From Proteobacteria bacterium SG_bin6 (GTDB lineage Bacteria > Pseudomonadota > Alphaproteobacteria > Sphingomonadales > Sphingomonadaceae), in assembly GCA_002083435.1 (NCBI GenBank), contig LWDJ01000014.1, forward strand, positions 1-64,000: a DNA stretch of 64,000 bases, written 5' to 3'. Every line of letters starts with the position of its first letter. Position 1 is the stretch's first letter. Positions 25,925 through 34,640 of this stretch are shown piece after piece. A program made the position numbers and the translations under genes. The notes below the pieces were generated by a model. The model was not told where the DNA came from, searched no databases, and saw nothing but the letters and a program-made list of their open reading frames with translations.

Positions 25925-26025
25925 GCCTCACCCCCTCACCCAACCCTCTCCCCCAAGGGGGAGAGGGCTATGGTGATCGCGCCCTACTCCCTCTCCCGCT
26001 CGCGGGAGAGGGCCGGGGTGAGGGC
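25925..26025. repeat. nested palindromic (REP-like) element between edd and glk
   Basis: Two hairpins lie side by side: an 11-bp stem ccctctccccc/gggggagaggg with a 2-base loop (25944-25967) and a 10-bp stem ccctctcccg/cgggagaggg with a 4-base loop (25989-26012). Outside them, gcctcacccc and ggggtgaggg form a further pair of inverted arms. The whole is about 100 bp and lies inside the operon between edd and glk. Such elements can stabilise upstream mRNA or lower downstream expression. Confidence 0.85.
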
Positions 26026-26072
26026 ACTTTCTCCGCGGAGGCTCGTCAGCGAGCCGCTTGCCCAGTCCACCC

Positions 26073-27887
26073 TCACAACCCCATCGCCGCGAGCAGCGGC
26101 GAGGCGCCAGCCTCTGCCTCGTTCGCCGCCTGGCGGAACAGCGCGAACAGTTCGCGGCCGGTGCCCGTTTGGTCATGCGGGTTTTCGGCGAGGGGACGCG
26201 CTGCCCATTCGGCCGCATCGACCTTCGCCTCCAGCACGCCGGCCTCGGCGTCCAGCCGAATGACATCGCCATCGCGCACCCTCGCCAGCGGCCCGCCGCC
26301 CAAAGCCTCCGGCGAGCAATGGATCGCGCTCGGCACCTTGCCCGACGCGCCGGACATGCGCCCGTCGGTGACGAGCGCGACCCGGAAGCCCCGGTTTTGG
26401 AGCACGCCGAGCACGGGGGTGAGCTTGTGCAGCTCGGGCATCCCGTTCGCCCGCGGGCCCTGGAAGCGGACGACGACGATCACGTCACGCTCCAGCTCGC
26501 CGGCCTTGAACGCCTGTTGCACCGCCAGTTGATCGTCGAACACCCGCGCCGGCGCCTCGATCACCCAGCGCTCGCGCTCGACCGCCGAAACCTTGATGCA
26601 CGCCCGGCCGAGATTGCCGGCGAGGATGCGGAAGCCACCCTCGGGGGAGAAGGGCGCGTTTGCCGGGCGGACGATGCTCTCGTCGCGGCTTTCCCCCGGA
26701 TCGCGCCAAACGAGCTTGTCGTCCTCCAGTGCGGGGCGCTTCGCATAGGCGCCCATATCCTCGCCCGACACGGTCAGCAGATCGCGGTGGAGCAGCCCCG
26801 CGCCCAGCAATTCGCGCACGACGAAGCCGACCCCGCCCGCCGCCTCGAACTGGTTCACGTCGGCCGAGCCGTTGGGATAGACGCGCGCCAGCAGCGGCAC
26901 CGCGCGCGACAGCCGATCGAAATCCTCCCAATCGATCATCACCCCGGCGGCGCGGGCGATGGCGGGTAGGTGGATCAGGTGGTTGGTCGAGCCGCCGGTC
27001 GCGAGCAGGCCGATCGCGGCGTTGACGATCGCCTTTTCATCGACACAGTGGCCGATCGGGCGGTAATCCTGCCCCTTCCAGCTGATCTCGGCCAAGCGGT
27101 GGACGGCGGCGCGGGTCAGCTCCTGGCGCAGCTTGGTGCCGGGATTGACGAACGCCGCGCCGGGGATGTGGAGCCCCATCAGCTCCATCATCATCTGGTT
27201 GGAGTTCGCCGTGCCGTAGAAGGTGCAAGTGCCCTTCGAATGATAGGCGGCGATTTCGGCGTCGAGCAGTTCTTCCTTGCCGACTTTGCCTTCGGCGAAC
27301 GCCTCGCGCACCTTGGCCTTGTCCTTGTTCGGCAGGCCCGATGCCATCGGCCCGCCGGGCACCAGGATCATCGGCAAATGGCCGAAGCGCAACGCGCCGA
27401 TCAGCAGCCCGGGCACGATCTTGTCGCAAATGCCGAGCAGCGCCGCGCTTTCGAACATGCCGTGGCTGAGCGCGACGGCGGTGGACAGCGCGATCGTGTC
27501 GCGGCTGAACAGCGACAGCTCCATGCCGGGATAGCCCTGAGTCACCCCGTCGCACATCGCCGGCACGCCGCCCGCGACCTGCGCGGTCGCGCCGACTTCG
27601 CGGGCGAAAACCTTCATCTGTTCGGGATAGCGATAGTAAGTCGCGTGCGCCGAGAGCATGTCGTTATAGGCGGTGACGATGCCGATGTTCACCGCACCGC
27701 CCCGCAGCGCGTCGCGATCCTCCTCGGTGCCGGCATAGCCATGCGCCAGGTTCGCGCAGCCGAGTTTGGGGCGGTCGATGCCCTGGTCGCGCTCGCGCTC
27801 GATCAGCGCGAGATAGGCGGCGCGGGTCGGCCGCGAGCGTTCGATCACCCGATCGGTGACGGCGGCGATGGCGGGGTGCAGCGACAT
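26073..27887 (-). CDS. edd: phosphogluconate dehydratase
   Basis: The 604-residue protein belongs to the IlvD/Edd family of iron-sulfur dehydratases and turns 6-phosphogluconate into KDPG. It has the expected cluster-binding and substrate motifs, including GCANLAHGYAG, VTAYNDMLSAHATYY, MCDGVTQGYPGMELS, and TFYGTANSNQMMMELMGLH, plus the C-terminal VTDGRMSGASGKVPSAIH. Its ATG overlaps the pgl stop (TGATG). The length is normal for Edd. Confidence 0.96.
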   Translation of the reverse strand: MSLHPAIAAVTDRVIERSRPTRAAYLALIERERDQGIDRPKLGCANLAHGYAGTEEDRDALRGGAVNIGIVTAYNDMLSAHATYYRYPEQMKVFAREVGATAQVAGGVPAMCDGVTQGYPGMELSLFSRDTIALSTAVALSHGMFESAALLGICDKIVPGLLIGALRFGHLPMILVPGGPMASGLPNKDKAKVREAFAEGKVGKEELLDAEIAAYHSKGTCTFYGTANSNQMMMELMGLHIPGAAFVNPGTKLRQELTRAAVHRLAEISWKGQDYRPIGHCVDEKAIVNAAIGLLATGGSTNHLIHLPAIARAAGVMIDWEDFDRLSRAVPLLARVYPNGSADVNQFEAAGGVGFVVRELLGAGLLHRDLLTVSGEDMGAYAKRPALEDDKLVWRDPGESRDESIVRPANAPFSPEGGFRILAGNLGRACIKVSAVERERWVIEAPARVFDDQLAVQQAFKAGELERDVIVVVRFQGPRANGMPELHKLTPVLGVLQNRGFRVALVTDGRMSGASGKVPSAIHCSPEALGGGPLARVRDGDVIRLDAEAGVLEAKVDAAEWAARPLAENPHDQTGTGRELFALFRQAANEAEAGASPLLAAMGL

Positions 27888-28591
27888 CAGGCGCTCCAGT
27901 GAATGTCGACCGGCAGCTCGACGTCCGCGAGCACCCGGCCGATCGGATAGGGGGAGGCGGCGCCCTTCTTGATCGCCGCTTCGATCACGTCGCGCTTGGC
28001 CTGGCCCGACACGGCGATCATCAACGCACGGGAGAGGCCAATGGCGTGCGCGGTGAGCGTCACGCGCGCGACCGGCGCTTCGGGCGGCAGCGGATCCGGC
28101 ATCACCCCCACCGCGCGGCGCTCACGCGGGCCGGCGACCGCCTCGTCGAAATCGGGGCCGCGGAAGATCGAGGCGGTGTGGCCATCGGCGCCGACGCCGA
28201 GCAGGCACAGGTCGAGCGGCCAATGCACGTCGCGCAGCCGCGCGTCCGCCGCGCGCCCGGCGGCCTTGTAATCGGCCGCCGCCTCGCTGGTGATCGGCAG
28301 CACCCGCGCGCCCTTGGGCATGAACTGCTTGGCGATCGCGGTGACGTTCGACAACGGATCGCCCATCGCCACCAGCCGGTCGTCGGTCGGGATGATCGTC
28401 ACCCGCTTCCAATCGAGCTTCGCTTCGGCGAGGCGGTCGTAGATCGGCAGCGGGGTCTTGCCGCCCGGCAGCGCGATCACCGCATTGCCGCGCGCGTCGA
28501 TCGCGCTTTCGATGATGAACTGCGCGTCCTGCGCGACGGCGCAGGCCATCTCATCGGCGCTGTCATAATCCCACCATTCGATCTCGGTCAT
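27887..28591 (-). CDS. pgl: 6-phosphogluconolactonase
   Basis: The 234-residue protein is of the SugarP isomerase/NagB-like Pgl family: AVIALPGGKTPLPIYDRLA, TIIPTDDRLV, LLGVGADGHTASIF and ARVTLTAHAIGLSRALMI are typical. It hydrolyses 6-phosphogluconolactone made by Zwf. The ATG at 28591 is chosen over upstream codons because it begins the conserved domain and lies 46 bp from the zwf stop. It overlaps edd by one base. Confidence 0.95.
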   Translation of the reverse strand: MTEIEWWDYDSADEMACAVAQDAQFIIESAIDARGNAVIALPGGKTPLPIYDRLAEAKLDWKRVTIIPTDDRLVAMGDPLSNVTAIAKQFMPKGARVLPITSEAAADYKAAGRAADARLRDVHWPLDLCLLGVGADGHTASIFRGPDFDEAVAGPRERRAVGVMPDPLPPEAPVARVTLTAHAIGLSRALMIAVSGQAKRDVIEAAIKKGAASPYPIGRVLADVELPVDIHWSA

Positions 28592-28637
28592 CGCTCGTTC
28601 CTTTACTGGCGGGTGGTGGTGAAACGGATGGACCAGC

Positions 28638-30095
28638 TCAGCCTTCGTGCCAAGTAACACCGTCGCGCTCGGTGAGGGCGATCGCGGCGGACGGCCCCCA
28701 GCTGCCGGCCGCATAGGGGCGCGGCTTCATCCCGTTTGCCGCCCAGCCGGCGCGAATCGCGTCGATCCATTCCCACTGCGCCTCCACCTCGTCGCGGCGG
28801 ACGAACAGCGTCGGGTCGCCCTCGATCAGATCGAGCAGCAGGCGTTCATAGGCGATGCGCCGCCGCGTGCCGGCGAACTCGGTATCGAGTGACAGATCGA
28901 GCGGCACCTCGCGCAGCCGCAGGCCTTCGCGGTCCAGCCCCGGCTCCTTCGCCATCACCAGCAGCCGCACATATTCCTCGGGCTGCAGGCGGATAATCAG
29001 CGTGTTGGGCTGAAGCTGCCCGCCGCGCGCCGCGAAGATCGAATGTGGCACCGGCTTGAACTGGACGACGATTTCGGACTGGCGCGCGGGCAGGCGCTTG
29101 CCGGTGCGCAGATAGAAGGGCACGCCCTGCCAGCGCCAGTTATCGACATGCGCCTTCAGCGCGACGAAGGTTTCGGTGGTGGACTCGCGCTCCAGCTCCT
29201 CGGCATAGCCGCGCACGATCTCGCCCTTCACCGCGCCGCCCGCATATTGGCCGGTGACGGTCAAGTGCGGCACCTCCGCCGGCGCCATCCGCCGCAGCGA
29301 GCGCAGCACTTTCACCTTCTCGTCGCGGATCGCGGTGCCGTCGAAACGCGCGGGCGGCTCCATCGCGATCAGCGAGAGCAGTTGGAGCATGTGGTTCTGC
29401 ACCATGTCGCGCAAAGCGCCCGAGCCGTCATAATAGCCCGCGCGCCCCTCCAGCCCCACCGTCTCGGAAATGGTGATCTGCACGTGATCGATGCCGCGCG
29501 CGTTCCACACCGGTTCGAACAGCGCATTGCCGAAGCGCAGCGCGAGGATGTTCTGGACGGTTTCCTTGCCCAAATAATGGTCGATCCGGAACGTGCGGTC
29601 TTCGGGGAAAGCCTCCGCCACCGCGTCGTTGATCTCGCGGCTCGAGGCGAGATCGGTGCCGAGCGGCTTTTCCAGGCCGATCCGCACCCCGTCGCCGGCG
29701 AGCCCGGCGCCTTCAAGCCCGCGAATAGTGGGGCGGAACAGCGAGGGCGCGGTCGACAGGAAGATCGCGAGCCCGCCGTCGCCGCCGCCAACCTTGTGCG
29801 CGAGCGCGCCGAACCCGGCCGGGTTCGAGGCATCGAGCGGCTGATAGCCGAGCCGGGCGAGAAAGCTTTCGATTCGCGCCGAATCGCGGCGATCGGCGGG
29901 CAGGAAAGTATCGAGCGCGTGCGCAGCGAAGGCGCGGTAGCTCGCATCGTCATGCTCGGAGCGGGCGGTGCCGGTGATGGAGAGCGCCGCCGGCAGCAAC
30001 CCATCGGCGTGGAGCCCGTAGAGCGAGGGCAGCAGCATCCGCTGCGCGAGATCGCCGGTCGCGCCGAACAGGAGCAATTTGGTCGCCGCGCTCAT
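28638..30095 (-). CDS. zwf: glucose-6-phosphate 1-dehydrogenase
   Basis: The 485-residue enzyme has the nucleotide-binding LLLFGATGDLAQRMLLPSL start, the EKPLG motif, the active-site RIDHYLGKETVQN and the later GVPFYLRTGKRL. It oxidises glucose 6-phosphate and supplies NADPH and 6-phosphogluconolactone to the downstream enzymes. Its ATG overlaps the argC stop by four bases (ATGA), so zwf is probably translated together with argC, an unusual linkage. Confidence 0.97.
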   Translation of the reverse strand: MSAATKLLLFGATGDLAQRMLLPSLYGLHADGLLPAALSITGTARSEHDDASYRAFAAHALDTFLPADRRDSARIESFLARLGYQPLDASNPAGFGALAHKVGGGDGGLAIFLSTAPSLFRPTIRGLEGAGLAGDGVRIGLEKPLGTDLASSREINDAVAEAFPEDRTFRIDHYLGKETVQNILALRFGNALFEPVWNARGIDHVQITISETVGLEGRAGYYDGSGALRDMVQNHMLQLLSLIAMEPPARFDGTAIRDEKVKVLRSLRRMAPAEVPHLTVTGQYAGGAVKGEIVRGYAEELERESTTETFVALKAHVDNWRWQGVPFYLRTGKRLPARQSEIVVQFKPVPHSIFAARGGQLQPNTLIIRLQPEEYVRLLVMAKEPGLDREGLRLREVPLDLSLDTEFAGTRRRIAYERLLLDLIEGDPTLFVRRDEVEAQWEWIDAIRAGWAANGMKPRPYAAGSWGPSAAIALTERDGVTWHEG

Positions 30096-31015
30096 AATTT
30101 CAGCCCCGCCAGCGGATCGAGGCCCGCCATGATGTTGAGATTCTGCACCGCCGCGCCCGCCGCCCCCTTGCCGAGATTGTCGAGCGTCGCGATCAGCCGA
30201 GCCTGATCGTCATGCCCGCACACCCGCAGGGTCAGCCGATCTGTGCCGGCATTTTCCTCGATGCGAACCAGGCTGGCGTCGTCCGGCGCGACGGTGACCA
30301 GCGGCGTGTCGGCATAAGCCTCGGCAAGCACCGCCTCGATCGCGGCGCGGTTGGGGCGTCCGGGGAGCGCGTGGAGCGGCAGCGGCACCTCCACCACCAT
30401 CCCGCGATAGGTGCGCGCCACCGCCGGCATGAAGATCGGCGGGTGGGAGAGGCCGCCGTGGCGTTGCATCTCCGGCACATGCTTGTGGGCGAGGCCCAAG
30501 GCATAGCCGCGAAACGCGGTCGCCTCGCTGCCATCCTCGAACTCGGCGATCATCGCCTTGCCGCCGCCCGAATAGCCCGACACGGCATTGATGCTGAGCG
30601 GCCAATCGGCGGGGACCAGCCCGGCCCGGACCAGCGGGGCGATGAGCGCGAGAAAGCCCGTGGGGTAGCAGCCGGGATTGCTGACGAAGCGCGCGCCGGC
30701 GATCGCCGCTTGCTGGCCGGGCGCGAGCTCGGCCATGCCATAGGTCCAGTCCTCGGCCACACGGTGCGCGGTGGAGGCGTCGATCACCCGCGTGTTCGGA
30801 TTGTCGATCAGCGTGATCGCCTCGCGCGCGGCATCGTCAGGCAGGCACAGGATCACGACATCGGCCGCGTTCAGCGCGTCGCGCCGCGCGCCGGCGTTCT
30901 TGCGCTGCGCATCGTCGAGCGTGATCAGCGCGAGATCGTCCCGCCCGGCGAGCCGCTCCCGAATCTCCAGCCCGGTCGTTCCCGCGGCGCCGTCGATGAA
31001 CAGCCGTGCCGTCAC
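30092..31015 (-). CDS. argC: N-acetyl-gamma-glutamyl-phosphate reductase (short type)
   Basis: The 307-residue protein is of the shorter ArgC type: it starts with FIDGAAGTTGLEIRERL, has DASTAHR, the active-site Cys segment FVSNPGCYPTGFLALI and AVSGYSGGGKAMI. It makes N-acetylglutamate semialdehyde in arginine synthesis. I chose a GTG start at 31015 because upstream codons overlap the SH3-domain gene and the family N terminus begins here; GTGA is shared with the stop of that gene. Its stop overlaps the zwf start. Confidence 0.92.
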   Translation of the reverse strand: MTARLFIDGAAGTTGLEIRERLAGRDDLALITLDDAQRKNAGARRDALNAADVVILCLPDDAAREAITLIDNPNTRVIDASTAHRVAEDWTYGMAELAPGQQAAIAGARFVSNPGCYPTGFLALIAPLVRAGLVPADWPLSINAVSGYSGGGKAMIAEFEDGSEATAFRGYALGLAHKHVPEMQRHGGLSHPPIFMPAVARTYRGMVVEVPLPLHALPGRPNRAAIEAVLAEAYADTPLVTVAPDDASLVRIEENAGTDRLTLRVCGHDDQARLIATLDNLGKGAAGAAVQNLNIMAGLDPLAGLKL

Positions 31016-31311
31016 CGCGCTTCCTTGGTCGCGAGCGCGTCGCGCGGGACATAGCCGGGTCGCCCGCCGGCAACGCCCCAGGCTTTGCCGTGCGCGAAAT
31101 CGAGCGCTTCGAAAATCTCGCCGACCGCGAGCGTCGCCAAAATCGCCGCCTCCTCCTCCGGCCCGGCACGCAGCGGCGTGGGGGCGATCACCACCATAGG
31201 GAGCGGCGCGGCATAATGCGGCGCGAATACGTATTCGGCGAGCCGGACATCGGCCAGATCGCGCCGGACGGGGTGGCGCGATGGGTCGAGCGGCCGCGAC
31301 GGGCCGCTCAA
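31012..31311 (-). CDS. SH3-domain protein
   Basis: The 99-residue product (TTG start) contains one bacterial SH3-like fold: LAEYVFAPHYAAPLP, then ATLAVGEIFEALDFAHGKAWGVA and the closing GYVPRDAL strand. SH3-like domains of this type bind peptides or peptidoglycan, but there is no signal peptide or membrane segment, so a cytosolic role is likely. The start is inferred: the TTG at 31311 lies 7 bp after the MarR stop and no ATG or GTG precedes the domain. It overlaps argC by four bases. Confidence 0.6.
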   Translation of the reverse strand: MSGPSRPLDPSRHPVRRDLADVRLAEYVFAPHYAAPLPMVVIAPTPLRAGPEEEAAILATLAVGEIFEALDFAHGKAWGVAGGRPGYVPRDALATKEAR

Positions 31312-31318
31312 GCAAAAG

Positions 31319-31717
31319 CTACGCGGGGACTCGCTGGCGCTCGGCTTGGCCGTGCTGGTGGGTGCCGATGAACTGCCCGAATTCTTCAAGAAAATGTGCC
31401 CCCTCGGCCGTGCGCGCGACATAGATGTTGCGCTTGTCGCTATCGTCCCTTTGGCGGCGGAGATAGCCGAGCGCACCGAGCCTGTTCAAGGCGCGCGTGA
31501 TCACCGGCTTCGAGACGTTGAGCGCGCGCGCCAGCCCGCGTACAGTATGCGGCCCGGATTCCAGATACACCAGCATCAGCAGCGCCATCTGCCGGTTGGT
31601 GAGATCGGGTTCGCCCGAGCGGACATAATCGATCAAAGCGCTCATCCAATTGCCAAGCATCGGCGCGGCGTGATGGGGATCGAGCTGGAATTGGCTAGCG
31701 GCCGGGGGAGGATTCAT
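31319..31717 (-). CDS. MarR-family transcriptional regulator
   Basis: The 132-residue protein has a winged-helix MarR domain: helix MALLMLVYLESGPHTVRGLA, recognition region ALNVSKPVITRALNRLGALGYLRRQ, and wing DDSDKRNIYVARTAEG. The ATG at 31717 is used; an in-frame GTG at 31768 is an alternative with a purine run only 2 bases away. It stands first in the chain SH3-argC-zwf-pgl-edd-glk-eda and may regulate it, but no operator could be seen. The C terminus (HQHGQAERQRVPA) is short and polar. Confidence 0.85.
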   Translation of the reverse strand: MNPPPAASQFQLDPHHAAPMLGNWMSALIDYVRSGEPDLTNRQMALLMLVYLESGPHTVRGLARALNVSKPVITRALNRLGALGYLRRQRDDSDKRNIYVARTAEGAHFLEEFGQFIGTHQHGQAERQRVPA

Positions 31718-31923
31718 ACGCGCAATACCTATCGTCGGTCGGAGTGACACATGGGTCGTAACGCTCACATTCCCCTACGGTTTCATGCGCTTGAAAAAAT
31801 TGTTTCGGCCGCGCTCGGGCGGGCGCGACGAGCCGTGGCGCGGGCGCGGTTGATCGCCGGATAAGCCTCGCCTATGTGCCCATCTTTGAATTTCCCATCA
31901 CGAACGGAAAATTTGGCACCGCC

Positions 31924-32382
31924 ATGCTGTTTACCTTCCTGCTCGTCGTCCAGGCCATGATCGCCGCCGCGTTGGTGGGCGTTATCCTCATCCAGAAGTC
32001 GGAAGGGGGCGGGCTCGGGATGGGCGGCAGTCCCTCGGGGCTGATGTCGGCGCGTGGCGCGGCTGATTTCCTCACCCGCACCACCTCGATTCTGGCGGCG
32101 GTGTTCGTCGGCCTGTCGATCCTGCTCGCGGTGCTCGCGGCGACGCGCAACGCGACCAGCCGGGTCGAGGCGAGCGCGCCAGCGAGCGTTCCCGCCGCCG
32201 GCACCCCGGCGGCGCCCCCGGTCGGCGGGCAGGGCGCGGCACCGTTCGCGCCGCAGAAGTCGGCGGCCGAACTCGCGGCCGAAGCGGCGGCGGGCAACCA
32301 GTCGGCGCCCAAGGCCGACAACAGCGCCGCTCCCAGCAACAGTGCCGCTCCCAGCAACGGCGCGGTGCCGCTGCAACGCTGA
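31924..32382 (+). CDS. secG: preprotein translocase subunit SecG
   Basis: The 152-residue protein has two membrane helices (about 1-22 and 50-72) separated by the SecG signature LIQKSEGGGLGMGGSPSG. After the second helix it continues with an 80-residue Ala/Pro/Ser-rich tail containing two AAPSN repeats, longer than in E. coli but common in Sphingomonadales. SecG assists SecYEG translocation. I prefer the ATG at 31924 over one 16 codons upstream because it starts the first helix. pyrG follows 89 bp later, the usual neighbour in this order. Confidence 0.93.
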   Translation: MLFTFLLVVQAMIAAALVGVILIQKSEGGGLGMGGSPSGLMSARGAADFLTRTTSILAAVFVGLSILLAVLAATRNATSRVEASAPASVPAAGTPAAPPVGGQGAAPFAPQKSAAELAAEAAAGNQSAPKADNSAAPSNSAAPSNGAVPLQR

Positions 32383-32471
32383 TCGCCCGCACAGGTCGAT
32401 AAATTTCGCGCGCCCGAACCGGATTCGGGCGCTTGCCCACGGTATCGTTTCAACGCTAGGCGGTTCTTCCC

Positions 32472-34106
32472 ATGGCGCGGTTCATTTTCATCACCGGCGG
32501 CGTGGTTTCCTCGCTCGGCAAGGGTCTCATGGCGGCAAGCTTGGCGGCTTTGCTGCAGGCGCGCGGCTATCGCGTGCGCATCCGCAAGTTCGATCCTTAT
32601 CTGAACGTCGATCCCGGCACGATGTCGCCCTATCAGCACGGCGAAGTCTATGTGACCGACGATGGCGCCGAGACCGACCTCGATCTCGGCCATTATGAAC
32701 GCTTTACCGGCGTTCCGGGCCGCCAGTCGGACAATGTGACGACGGGCCGCATCTACCAGACGATCATCACCCGCGAGCGGCGCGGCGATTATCTGGGCGC
32801 GACGGTGCAGGTGATCCCGCACGTCACCGACGCGATCAAGGCGTTCGCCACCGCCGAGACCGACGATCTGGACTTCGTGCTGTGCGAAATCGGCGGCACG
32901 GTGGGCGACATCGAGTCGCTGCCGTTCATCGAGTCGATCCGCCAGCTGCGCAACGATCTGGGGCGCGGCCAGTCGATCAGCATTCACCTGACACTGGTGC
33001 CGTTCATCGCGGCGGCGGGCGAGCTGAAGACCAAGCCGACCCAGCATAGCGTGCGCGAACTGGCGGCGCTGGGCGTGCAGCCCGATGTGCTGGTGTGCCG
33101 CGCCGAACGCCCGCTGCCCGACAGCGAGCGCGCCAAGATCGCCTTGTTCTGCAACGTGCCCAAGGCGGCGGTGATCCCCGCGCTCGACGCGCCGAGCATC
33201 TATGCGGTGCCGCTGCAATATCATGCCGAGGGGCTCGACGCGGCGGTGCTCGATGCGTTCGGGATTTCGGGCGCGCCGCAACCCAATCTCGGCCGCTGGC
33301 AGGAGATCGTCGACCGGCTGGAGAATCCCGAGGGCGAGGTGACGGTGGGTGTGGTCGGCAAATATGTCGGCCTGCCGGACGCGTATAAGTCATTGAACGA
33401 AGCGCTGGTGCATGGCGGCATCGCCAACCGCGTGCGCGTCAACATCCGCTGGATCGACGCCGAACTGTTCGAGCGGCCTGAGAGCGACATCGCCGCGAGT
33501 CTCGAACCGATGCACGCGATCCTCGTCCCCGGTGCGTTCGGCGAGCGCGGCGCGGAAGGCAAGATCGCGAGCGTCCGCTTCGCGCGCGAGCGGCGCGTGC
33601 CTTATCTCGGCATCTGCTTCGGGATGCAGATGGCCTGTATCGAGGGAATGCGGAACCTGGGCGGCGTGGCGGATGCCAGCTCGACCGAATTCGGCCCGAC
33701 GCCCGAGCCGGTGGTGGGCCTCATCACCGAATGGATGAGCGCCGACGGGCTCCAGCAGCGCTCCGAGGGCGGCGACCTGGGCGGCACGATGCGGCTGGGC
33801 GCCTATACCGCGCGGCTCGATGGCAACAGCGTCGTCGCCTCGATCTATGGCAGCGAAGAGATCAGCGAGCGCCACCGTCACCGCTACGAAGTGAACACCG
33901 CCTATCGCGAGCGGCTTGAGAAGAACGGCCTCGTCTTCTCGGGCATGTCGCCCGACGGGATGCTGCCCGAGATCGTCGAGCGGCCCGATCACCCGTGGTT
34001 CGTCGGCGTGCAGTTCCACCCCGAGCTGAAGTCGAAGCCGTTCGATCCGCACCCGCTGTTCAAGAGCTTCATCGAGGCGGCGGTGCGGCAGAGCCGGCTG
34101 GTTTAG
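32472..34106 (+). CDS. pyrG: CTP synthase
   Basis: The 544-residue protein has the synthetase domain (FIFITGGVVSSLGKGLMAASL, KFDPYLNVDPGTMSPYQHGE) and the C-terminal glutamine amidotransferase domain with the nucleophile in PYLGICFGMQMA (Cys about 382) and the His-Glu pair in VQFHPELKSKP. It converts UTP to CTP. The length is standard. Confidence 0.98.
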   Translation: MARFIFITGGVVSSLGKGLMAASLAALLQARGYRVRIRKFDPYLNVDPGTMSPYQHGEVYVTDDGAETDLDLGHYERFTGVPGRQSDNVTTGRIYQTIITRERRGDYLGATVQVIPHVTDAIKAFATAETDDLDFVLCEIGGTVGDIESLPFIESIRQLRNDLGRGQSISIHLTLVPFIAAAGELKTKPTQHSVRELAALGVQPDVLVCRAERPLPDSERAKIALFCNVPKAAVIPALDAPSIYAVPLQYHAEGLDAAVLDAFGISGAPQPNLGRWQEIVDRLENPEGEVTVGVVGKYVGLPDAYKSLNEALVHGGIANRVRVNIRWIDAELFERPESDIAASLEPMHAILVPGAFGERGAEGKIASVRFARERRVPYLGICFGMQMACIEGMRNLGGVADASSTEFGPTPEPVVGLITEWMSADGLQQRSEGGDLGGTMRLGAYTARLDGNSVVASIYGSEEISERHRHRYEVNTAYRERLEKNGLVFSGMSPDGMLPEIVERPDHPWFVGVQFHPELKSKPFDPHPLFKSFIEAAVRQSRLV

Positions 34107-34122
34107 GGAGTCTCTTAGGGGC

Positions 34123-34233
34123 GCTGCGCCCGGCTTCGACCCACCCCCGACCCCTCCCTTGCAGGGAGAGGAGACGGCTACCACTCGCTTATGAAAGCCC
34201 CTCCCTGGAAGGGAGGGGTTGGGGTGGGTGGAA
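34123..34233. repeat. palindromic direct repeat, copy 1 (downstream of the DUF559 gene)
   Basis: This 111-bp element is an imperfect palindrome: outer arms cttcgacccacccccgaccc and ggggtgggtggaag, each half ending in its own hairpin (cccctccct/aggga-ggg). It repeats in direct orientation at 34641-34751 with roughly nine in ten bases identical. It lies 16 bp past the pyrG stop and ends 16 bp before the DUF559 stop codon. Confidence 0.9.
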
Positions 34234-34249
34234 GTACCGAGCGTCGGGC

Positions 34250-34633
34250 TCAATCCTTCCCCCGCACCCGCCCAAGCTTCGGCTCGGCCCCTACTTCCGC
34301 CGATATTCGGGCAACCACCCCTTCCAAATTCTCCAACACTTCGTTGTTCCAGAAGCGCATCACTCGCCAGCCATGCGCCATGAGCTTTACCGTCCGCGCG
34401 CCGTCCTCGGCGGTGCGGCGTGCGTGCTGCCCACCATCCAACTCGACCGCGAGCCGAGCGCTGCGGCAGGCGAAATCGACGATGTATCGATCGATCACCA
34501 ACTGACGCGTGAAGCGCGGACGGTACAGGCGCAGCGCCGACCAAAGTTTGCGTTCGGCATCGGTCGGTTCGCGTCGCAGCGCTCGGGCGGTGGTGGTGAG
34601 TTCGGGCGGAACGCGCTGCATGGGGTGATCCAT
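34250..34633 (-). CDS. DUF559 endonuclease-like protein
   Basis: The 127-residue protein belongs to the DUF559 group, related to very-short-patch repair (Vsr) nucleases in the PD-(D/E)xK superfamily. It has the N-terminal ALRREPTDAERKLWSALR helix, YIVDFAC with Asp53, LAVELDGGQH with Glu64, Asp66 and His70, and GWRVMRFWNNEVLENLEGV, so the catalytic residues are intact. No Shine-Dalgarno is clear. It is bracketed within 7 and 16 bp by two direct copies of a 111-bp palindrome. The function of DUF559 proteins is not established. Confidence 0.85.
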   Translation of the reverse strand: MDHPMQRVPPELTTTARALRREPTDAERKLWSALRLYRPRFTRQLVIDRYIVDFACRSARLAVELDGGQHARRTAEDGARTVKLMAHGWRVMRFWNNEVLENLEGVVARISAEVGAEPKLGRVRGKD

Positions 34634-34640
34634 AGCGAGT

